A stretch of DNA of 64,000 nt from DASRQK01 sp040392005 (lineage in GTDB: Bacteria > Bacteroidota > Bacteroidia > Sphingobacteriales > Sphingobacteriaceae): NCBI GenBank assembly GCA_040392005.1, contig JBEBWT010000001.1:102642-166641 (forward strand). Reading direction: 5' to 3'. Below the pieces are notes generated by a model. The model was not told the DNA's origin. It did no database searches and was given only the letters and a program-made list of their open reading frames with translations. Position numbers and translations under genes: made by a program. This document shows, piece by piece, positions 59,301 to 64,000 of the stretch; position 1 is the first letter of the stretch; every line of letters begins with the position of its first letter.

Positions 59301-60015
59301 CAAATTCTTTTTCCGTATAAAAATCCGGTTTGTCAGCAGTTTTGGGGGCAAATTGCACCACTTTGGGACCTTTGATAAAGGCCACATTATCCTTATAGGC
59401 CGAAACGATCTCATTCGGATGGGTTTCGGATGTTTTTTTAATCAGTTTGAATAGGGAAGAGGGTTTTTCCTCTCCGTCAATAATGAAGGTACCATTGAAA
59501 ATCTTGTGCCGGCAATGTTCGGAATTGGCCTGGGAGAAGGCAAAAACCTCTGAATCGGTCAGTTTGCGCCCCAGCCGGCCGGACAGCGCATTCAAGTACC
59601 CGATCTCTTCGGAGTTCATTGCCAGCCCTTCCGTGTCGTTGTACGAAGCAATATCCTCTACTTCCCGGATGGGTTCGGGGGCTATATGGATCGTATAAAT
59701 ATCCTGGGTCAATGCTTCATATTTCTGCGAAATCATGGGATCGAAATCCGTGAATCCATCCGCGACCGGCTGGAATTCTTCGATACGCTGAATGCCTTGA
59801 ATGGCCATGTTCTGGGTGATCTCTACCGCATTGGTACTCCAGGGAGTGACCATCGCTGCCCGGGGCCCCACAAAAGACCGTTCAATGGCCCCGGTATCCA
59901 GCAGACTGGCATTCCCGAACAACCAGTTCAGTTTGGCAATATCTTCCTTTGTCAAAGGTTGCGCGGTCTGTACACCATAAACGGTGCGCGCAGGGTTTTC
60001 GAAGAAAAAAATCAT
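56338..60015 (-). CDS. purL: phosphoribosylformylglycinamidine synthase, single-chain
   Basis: A 1225-residue large PurL that joins FGAM synthase and glutaminase in one chain. Start is ATG 60015 (MIFFFENPARTVYGVQ), matching other Bacteroidota PurL; a start at 60045 would sit eight bases from the promoter box. Synthase blocks include SLKAETHNFPTTVEPFSGAA, GGENYRIGMGGAAVSSA and HDHGAGGHLNCLSEL. The glutaminase is in the last 250 residues: nucleophile Cys in VGICNGCQLFMELEM, and His/Glu in ISHGEGKFSFP and the tail HWAHYPAG. Confidence 0.95.
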   Translation of the reverse strand: MIFFFENPARTVYGVQTAQPLTKEDIAKLNWLFGNASLLDTGAIERSFVGPRAAMVTPWSTNAVEITQNMAIQGIQRIEEFQPVADGFTDFDPMISQKYEALTQDIYTIHIAPEPIREVEDIASYNDTEGLAMNSEEIGYLNALSGRLGRKLTDSEVFAFSQANSEHCRHKIFNGTFIIDGEEKPSSLFKLIKKTSETHPNEIVSAYKDNVAFIKGPKVVQFAPKTADKPDFYTEKEFESVLSLKAETHNFPTTVEPFSGAATGSGGEIRDRLAGGQGSLPLAGTAVYMTSYSRLLQERPWENAMQERKWLYQTPVDILIKASNGASDFGNKFGQPLIAGSVLTFEHEENGRKLGYDKVIMQAGGVGYGKLDQSKKKQPQKGDQIVILGGENYRIGMGGAAVSSADTGAYGSGIELNAIQRSNPEMQKRAANAIRAFVESDNNTIVSIHDHGAGGHLNCLSELVEDTGGLIDMDKLPVGDPTLSAKEIIGNESQERMGLVIAEENLETLATVAERERAPYYAVGKVTGDHRFTFRSASTGETPMDYALADFFGSSPKTIMTDTTVSHPYQALQYETKNIPDYLSQMLKLEAVASKDWLTNKVDRCVGGRVAKQQCTGPLQLPLNNVGVMALDYKTNQGIATALGHSPLTALIDPRAGSRNAIAEALSNIVFAPIKNGLSGVSLSANWMWPCNNEGEDARLYEAVEACSDFAIELGINIPTGKDSLSMKQKYPDGDQVISPGTLIISAAGNCIDIRKVVEPVLQRNAGSIYYIGLSKDAFKLGGSSFAQVLNKIGEDAPTVRDAAYFKKAFNAIQDAITAGQVAAGHDIGSGGLITTLLEMVFADINLAADYDLGPLGESDTVKALFNENIAVVVQAKEDQAFETLMAGAGVEVVKIGRVKDGPAVTFKNQDDQFSFDVAGTRDQWFETSYLLDQRQSRNGMAGERFKNYKNQPLKYQFPASFDGKKPVYDASKPRPKAAIIREKGSNSEREMANAMYLAGFDVKDVHMTDLMSGRETLEDIQFIGTVGGFSNSDVLGSAKGWAGAFLYNETAKKTLDNFFARPDTLSVGICNGCQLFMELEMINPDHEIHGKMLHNTSGKHESNFVSVKIQENNSVMLGSLAGSTIGVWISHGEGKFSFPYEENRYDIVAKYAYDQYPHNPNGSDFNTAMLCDASGRHLVTMPHIERSVFQWHWAHYPAGRQDEVTPWLQAFVNAREWIEGQRKK

Positions 60016-60052
60016 GATTTTTGCGTGTTTTGGACGTGCTGACATCTGACCA

Positions 60053-60060
60053 CAAAATTA
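60053..60060 (-). promoter_or_regulatory. -7 promoter box of purL
   Basis: On the minus strand TAATTTTG (60060-60053), an exact TAnnTTTG match, 37 bases before ATG 60015. The upstream -33 element is not evident. It also argues against a start at 60045. Confidence 0.5.
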
Positions 60061-60127
60061 CGCAATATTCCCTTAATATTCAATACAGAATATTTGGAGA
60101 ATTTCGGCGGGATCAATTAACCACGGA

Positions 60128-60850
60128 CTATACGCCCGCAACAGCTCCATCTGTTTCAGAAGGGATGAATTCTTCGAGGTTCAGCAGGCGGAGCGCCCGT
60201 CGGAATTCTGGTTGCAATCCGGCCCGGATCACAATCTCCTGTCCGCTCTCCGGATGGATCAATTGCAGCTCTCCGGCATGCAGGAGCATGGTGTCAAAGG
60301 CAAAAGTTTCTTTCCAGAGCCGGTTTTGCTTGTTGCATCCATGTGGCCGGTCGGCAATGATGGGATGCAGGATATGGGCAAAATGTCTGCGGATCTGATG
60401 CATCCGGCCGGTTTCGGGCCTGATCTCCACCAGGGAGTAGCGGGATGTCTGAAATTTCCCGGAGGGGAGCGGAATCTCGGTCTGCGCCAGCGTCCGGTAA
60501 TGGGTGATCGCTTCCTGCAAAGGGCCGTCCTCTTTTTGCAGAGGATAATCGATCGTACCTTCGGATTCGGTAAATCCCCGGACCACTGCCCAGTAGGTCT
60601 TGCGCGTTTTCTTTTCTGCAAAGAGGTGCTGTACCCGTCCGTCCATCTCCCTGTTGAGGGAAAACAGTAATACGCCTCCGGTCTTGCGGTCGAGGCGATG
60701 AGCGGGAAAAACGTTTTGACCGATCTGATCCCTGAGCTTTTGCAGGGCAAACTCATGGGTTTCGGCCGCAATGGAGGAGCGGTGCACCAATAAGCCGTGA
60801 GGCTTGTTGATGGCTATGAGATCCTCGTCCCGGTAAATGATTTCGAGCAT
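60128..60850 (-). CDS. RluA-family pseudouridine synthase (TruC-like)
   Basis: A 240-residue pseudouridine synthase without an S4 domain. The catalytic Asp is in FPAHRLDRKTGGVLLFSL, and other family blocks are DLIAINKPHGLLVHRS, GRMHQIRRHFAHILHP and FDTMLLHAGELQLIHP. TruC modifies tRNA U65; this length and the lack of an S4 domain fit, but rRNA targets of RluA types are possible. The start is ATG 60850. It lies 21 bases after the trans-sulfuration gene on the minus strand. Confidence 0.9.
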   Translation of the reverse strand: MLEIIYRDEDLIAINKPHGLLVHRSSIAAETHEFALQKLRDQIGQNVFPAHRLDRKTGGVLLFSLNREMDGRVQHLFAEKKTRKTYWAVVRGFTESEGTIDYPLQKEDGPLQEAITHYRTLAQTEIPLPSGKFQTSRYSLVEIRPETGRMHQIRRHFAHILHPIIADRPHGCNKQNRLWKETFAFDTMLLHAGELQLIHPESGQEIVIRAGLQPEFRRALRLLNLEEFIPSETDGAVAGV

Positions 60851-60870
60851 CAAACGAGTCGGGGTACTGA

Positions 60871-62127
60871 TCAGATCGCCCGGAGGGCCTGATCCAGATC
60901 GTCAATAATATCATCCGCACGCTCCACACCCACCGAAAGCCGGATCAGGCTATCGCTGATGCCCGCCTTTGCCTTTTCCTCGTCGGGAATATCGGTATGG
61001 GTCATGGTGGCCGGGTGCTCAGCCAGGCTCTCCGTGCTGCCCAGGCTCACCGCAAGGTGGATCAGGCGGAGCTGATTGAGAAAACGGAAGGCTTCCTTTT
61101 CACCCCCGTCGATTTCAAAACTGATCATGGCCCCGCTGCCCAGACATTGCTGCTTGTAAATCCGGTATTGGTCCGGATGGTCTTTTTCATTGAGCAGGCC
61201 CAGGTAGTAAACTGCCTTGACTTTTGGGTGGTCATTCAGAAAACCGGCTACCTTTTGCGCATTGAGCTGTTGCTGGTCCATTCTTACTTTCAGTGTTTCC
61301 AGACTCCTCATCAGCAGCCAACTGGTCTGGGGGCTACACATATTCCCAAGGAATGTCCGCATTGCCTTGACTCGCTGCATTTCGGCTTTGCGGCCCAAAA
61401 CCGCACCGGCAATCACATCACTGTGCCCGCCTATATACTTGGTAGCCGAATACATGACCAGATCCGCACCATGATCCAATGGTTTTTGCCACAAAGGCCC
61501 CATATAAGTATTATCGACCGCAACCAACGTTTTCCGCTGAGGTGTTGAATATTTCTCGGCGAGTTCTGCACACATGCGTATATCGACCAGGGCATTGACC
61601 GGGTTGGCCGGGGTTTCGATACAAATCATTGCCAATCGGTCCCCGACACCCTCTTCGGCCAGCAATGATTCAATTTCGGCCCGGCTGCTGTGAACATCGA
61701 AGGAAATCGCCCGGACACCGAGTCGGGTCAGTACATGGTTCATAAAGTGATGCGTACCCCCATAAATAGGTGTATTATAAATGACTACATCACCCGGATT
61801 CAAAAACTCCAGCAATACAGTGGTGATCGCACTCATTCCGCTTCCGAATACGGCCGCTGCCTCAGCACCATCCCACAGGGTCAGCCGGTCTTCCAGAATC
61901 TCCAGATCCGGATTGTTGATGCGGCTGTAAATCAATCCCAGTTCCTCACTTTCACCCAATTGCCTTTTTCCATAGGCCACTTCAAAAAAGGCCTTTCCTT
62001 CCTCTGCGGTTTTGAAAACAAAGGTAGAGGTTTGAAAGATAGGGGATTTGATAGATCCCTCACTCAATTCTGGTTTATACCCATAGCTCATCATTAAGCT
62101 TTCCGGTGCGTAATTTTTATTTGCCAT
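60871..62127 (-). CDS. PLP-dependent trans-sulfuration enzyme (cystathionine gamma-synthase/methionine gamma-lyase family)
   Basis: A 418-residue member of the Cys/Met metabolism PLP family. The PLP Lys is in MYSATKYIGGHSDVIAG; the N-terminal block SPIFQTSTFVFKTAEEGKAF and AVFGSGMSAITTVLLEFL are typical, and LGSTESLAEHPATMTH is the substrate-carboxylate site. Whether it makes cystathionine, homocysteine, or cleaves methionine cannot be decided from sequence alone. It forms an operon with the pseudouridine synthase downstream. Confidence 0.9.
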   Translation of the reverse strand: MANKNYAPESLMMSYGYKPELSEGSIKSPIFQTSTFVFKTAEEGKAFFEVAYGKRQLGESEELGLIYSRINNPDLEILEDRLTLWDGAEAAAVFGSGMSAITTVLLEFLNPGDVVIYNTPIYGGTHHFMNHVLTRLGVRAISFDVHSSRAEIESLLAEEGVGDRLAMICIETPANPVNALVDIRMCAELAEKYSTPQRKTLVAVDNTYMGPLWQKPLDHGADLVMYSATKYIGGHSDVIAGAVLGRKAEMQRVKAMRTFLGNMCSPQTSWLLMRSLETLKVRMDQQQLNAQKVAGFLNDHPKVKAVYYLGLLNEKDHPDQYRIYKQQCLGSGAMISFEIDGGEKEAFRFLNQLRLIHLAVSLGSTESLAEHPATMTHTDIPDEEKAKAGISDSLIRLSVGVERADDIIDDLDQALRAI

Positions 62128-62194
62128 TTGATAAAACTACTGATTTTCTTTGATTAAATTCGCTGAAAGATAAAATTATTGACAAATTGCAGGG

Positions 62195-63757
62195 ATGAAT
62201 AAATGGTACTTATGGTTTGCGTTGCTTCTGCTCGCGCAGTATTCTCATTTTGCGGAGGCACAGACCAGGCAGTTTGACCTGCTGATCCGGCAGGCTTATG
62301 TTTTTGATGGGAAAGGAGGAGATCCGGTGCTGGCGGATGTAGGGATCCGGGGAGAGCGGATTACTTTTGTGGGCCAATTGAAAGAGCCTTTCCAGGCTGC
62401 CCGGCTGGTGGATGGCAGAGGGCTGTACCTTGCTCCCGGATTCATCGATCCACATACCCATTACCTCAATCAGCTCAATCATCCGGATAGTCTGGGGCGC
62501 ATGGTGCTGCGGGCGCTTGCACAGGGGGTCACGACCGTGTTTGAGGGGAATGACGGATCAGGCCCGCTTCCTGTGGCCGCTACCCTGGCCCAATGGGAAC
62601 AAACAGGAATCGGGCTCAATGCAGGATTGTTTGTGGGGCATAATACCATCCGGAGGAGAGTGCTTGGATCGGGCGATGTGCAACCGGATGAAGCGGCATT
62701 GACCGAAATGAAAGCTCTGGTAGCGGAAGGCATGAAGGAGGGGGCATTTGGCCTTTCCACCGGCCTGTTCTATAATCCGGGCAATTTTGCTAAAACCGAA
62801 GAAGTGATCGCACTCGCAAAAGTGGCTGCTGCTTATGGAGGTATCTATGATACGCATCAGCGGGATGAGGGCTCGCAAAATATAGGAGTGATCAATTCTT
62901 CAAAAGAGGTGCTGGAAATTGCGGAGAAAGCTGGAATCCCGGTGAATTTTTCTCATATCAAAGTGGCCGGCCCCTGGGCCTGGAATAAAAGTGGAGAAAT
63001 TATCCGGATGGTGGAAGAGGCGCAGGCAAAGGGGCTGAAGGTGACCGCCAATCAATATCCTTATGTGGCCTCCCAGACCGGGTTGCATTCGGCACTGGTA
63101 CCCGCCTGGGTACTGGATGGCGGGGTGGCGGCTATGCGCAGCCGTTTCAGACAGCCCGAACTGAGGGATTCCATTATCAAGGGTATCCATCGGAGTATCC
63201 AGTCCCGCACGGCCGATCCGGCTAAGCTGGTCCTGTCCAGTCAGGATTCCACCCTGAATGGCCGTTCGCTGGCGGATCTGGCAGAGGAATGGGGTATTTC
63301 CCCGGAGGAGGTCGTGATCAAAGTCTGTCTGACCGGTACGCCCGGGGTGCATTCTTTTATGATGCTGGAATCCGATATTGAGAATTTTATGAAACAACCC
63401 TGGGTCATGACCGGTTCGGATGGAGGAGGCGGACATCCCCGTGCCTTTGGTTCTTTTGCCCGGGTGATCGAGGAATACACCTTGAAACGGCAGGTGATCT
63501 CTGTCTCGGCAGCGATCCACAAATCCACTTTCCTGACCGCTCAAACGTTGCAGATCCGGGACAGGGGATTGATCGCCGAGGGATATTTTGCGGATCTGAT
63601 CTTGTTCGACCCCGAAACTTTCAAGGCAAAAAGTACCTATGAAGATGGCGAGCAACTGGCTGCCGGCATGCAGTATGTGATTATCAATGGTCAGTTGGCC
63701 ATCGATCAGGGGGAAATCCAGAAAGGCTTGTATGGGAAGGCTTTGCGGTTGAATTAA
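62195..63757 (+). CDS. N-acyl-D-amino-acid deacylase-like amidohydrolase, secreted
   Basis: A 520-residue exported metal hydrolase. A signal peptide (WYLWFALLLLAQYSHFAEA, Q) precedes an amidohydrolase barrel. Metal motifs: PGFIDPHTHYLNQL (HxH), GIYDTHQRDEG, VNFSHIKVAGPWAW, and MTGSDGGGGHPRAFGSF (catalytic Asp). The blocks TVFEGNDGSGPLP and GLSTGLFYNPG follow D-aminoacylase-type enzymes. It would release free D-amino acids or dipeptides in the periplasm. An 18-bp repeat array runs over its stop codon. Confidence 0.88.
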   Translation: MNKWYLWFALLLLAQYSHFAEAQTRQFDLLIRQAYVFDGKGGDPVLADVGIRGERITFVGQLKEPFQAARLVDGRGLYLAPGFIDPHTHYLNQLNHPDSLGRMVLRALAQGVTTVFEGNDGSGPLPVAATLAQWEQTGIGLNAGLFVGHNTIRRRVLGSGDVQPDEAALTEMKALVAEGMKEGAFGLSTGLFYNPGNFAKTEEVIALAKVAAAYGGIYDTHQRDEGSQNIGVINSSKEVLEIAEKAGIPVNFSHIKVAGPWAWNKSGEIIRMVEEAQAKGLKVTANQYPYVASQTGLHSALVPAWVLDGGVAAMRSRFRQPELRDSIIKGIHRSIQSRTADPAKLVLSSQDSTLNGRSLADLAEEWGISPEEVVIKVCLTGTPGVHSFMMLESDIENFMKQPWVMTGSDGGGGHPRAFGSFARVIEEYTLKRQVISVSAAIHKSTFLTAQTLQIRDRGLIAEGYFADLILFDPETFKAKSTYEDGEQLAAGMQYVIINGQLAIDQGEIQKGLYGKALRLN

Positions 63758-63822
63758 ATATTGTGGTTGGATTAAGGGTTGGGGCTGAATTAAGTATTGT
63801 GATTGAATCCTACTGAAATTAA
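63751..63822 (+). repeat. four degenerate 18-bp tandem repeats at the deacylase stop
   Basis: Units start GAATTAAATATTGTG (63751), GGATTAAGGGTTGG (63769), GAATTAAGTATTGTG (63787) and GAATCCTACTG (63805). Units 1 and 3 are nearly the same. The deacylase TAA stop (63755-63757) lies in unit 1. Confidence 0.75.
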
Positions 63823-63824
63823 AA

Positions 63825-64000
63825 ATGATATACAAAATGAAATCTGGAAATGATTGTTTGCAGTTAACGGGGTCGGTGACGCCGGTTCCGACCGAGGCCC
63901 CATCCTTGATCAAAACCCCGTCCCTGTTCAAAACTCAGTCCCTGTCCAGGACCCTGTACATGACTATGACTCTATTCCTGGCTGCGACACTGTTACCGTC
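63825..64000 (+). CDS. start of an exported protein gene, truncated by the window end
   Basis: An open frame runs from ATG 63825 (also ATG 63837) off the end of the window. It encodes a repeat of six residues, A/T-P/Q-S-L-x-K/R, three times, then the hydrophobic TLYMTMTLFLAATLLP. That last stretch looks like a signal peptide, and its own ATGs at 63960 and 63966 would be plausible true starts, making the six-residue repeats untranslated. Function unknown. Confidence 0.5.
   Translation, partial: MIYKMKSGNDCLQLTGSVTPVPTEAPSLIKTPSLFKTQSLSRTLYMTMTLFLAATLLP
63897..63986 (+). repeat. 18-bp tandem repeats before the terminal signal-peptide-like sequence
   Basis: Units start at 63897, 63915, 63933, 63951 and 63969. 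The first three share C-CC-TCC-TG-TCAAA-like sequence (for example ACCCCGTCCCTGTTCAAA) and the last two are diverged. They keep frame, encoding hexapeptides. Confidence 0.65.

Noticed and set aside
62900..63931. Long open frame of 343 codons on the minus strand
   Set aside because: It is antisense to the D-aminoacylase-like gene, which has clear signal peptide and metal motifs; the antisense translation has no recognisable domain and contains low-complexity Gln/Pro/Leu from the 18-bp repeats.
1..64000. CRISPR arrays, insertion sequences, integrons, restriction or toxin systems
   Set aside because: Scanning by eye found no regularly spaced repeats of CRISPR size, transposase or cas motifs, or toxin-antitoxin pairs; faint repeats are 15-27 bp and contiguous without unique spacers.

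Overview
The window looks like a housekeeping stretch of a Bacteroidota chromosome. Supporting signs are Bacteroidota promoters (TTG, 19-21 nt, TAnnTTTG), little Shine-Dalgarno signal, a GLPGLI protein, an S46 dipeptidyl-peptidase, a TonB receptor with a carboxypeptidase-regulatory domain, and a UbiA-like plus UbiD-like pair that suggests futalosine-type menaquinone synthesis. I see no phage, insertion sequence, CRISPR array or clear island. Genus cannot be assigned; a Saprospiria/Chitinophagia-like lineage is a guess. Coding density is high and no gene-free stretch exceeds 300 bases (largest: 19619-19906, 52996-53221, 22551-22740).

Layout. 1-1.7 kb: end of a sigma factor and a membrane-anchored beta-barrel protein. 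1.8-9.8 kb: Tat-exported alkaline phosphatase, EamA exporter, proline dehydrogenase, S4 protein, aroB, S46 peptidase, MBL hydrolase. 9.8-15.2 kb: recJ, lptB, GH3-like enzyme, der. 15.3-21 kb (minus): FMN glutamate-synthase-like protein, xerD, long GAPDH, tRNA-Arg(CCG), ychF, plus a possible plus-strand small RNA. 21-32 kb (plus): engB, UbiA-like, topA, unknown protein, cmk, LutA-like, thiolase, POT transporter, polyprenol-phosphate glycosyltransferase, ruvB. 32-41 kb: helical-repeat protein and S9 peptidase (minus), FtsX/MacB permease, an outer-membrane protein gene with an in-frame stop, an HhH outer-membrane protein, and a sigma factor with a membrane trypsin-like protease (minus). 41-50 kb: polyprenyl synthase, omega-amidase-like hydrolase, purH, purN, UbiD-like, serS, GLPGLI protein, methyltransferase. 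50-64 kb: mnmA, a lipoprotein-like glutamate racemase, TonB receptor, purL, rluA-family enzyme, PLP trans-sulfuration enzyme, D-aminoacylase-like enzyme, and the start of another gene.

Cooperation. The S46 and S9 peptidases, POT transporter and proline dehydrogenase form a plausible peptide-scavenging route. purL, purN and purH supply three purine steps. The UbiA-like and UbiD-like enzymes and the polyprenyl synthase fit quinone synthesis. Engineered novelty or a complete new system is not evident. The most unusual features are: (i) degenerate tandem duplications, mostly 15-24 bp, repeatedly sitting at gene 3' ends; (ii) two sigma-factor modules whose partner is a membrane-anchored effector; (iii) an oversized, apparently exported glutamate racemase homologue; (iv) promoter boxes so close to start codons that two transcripts may be leaderless; (v) a candidate small RNA near the tRNA gene.
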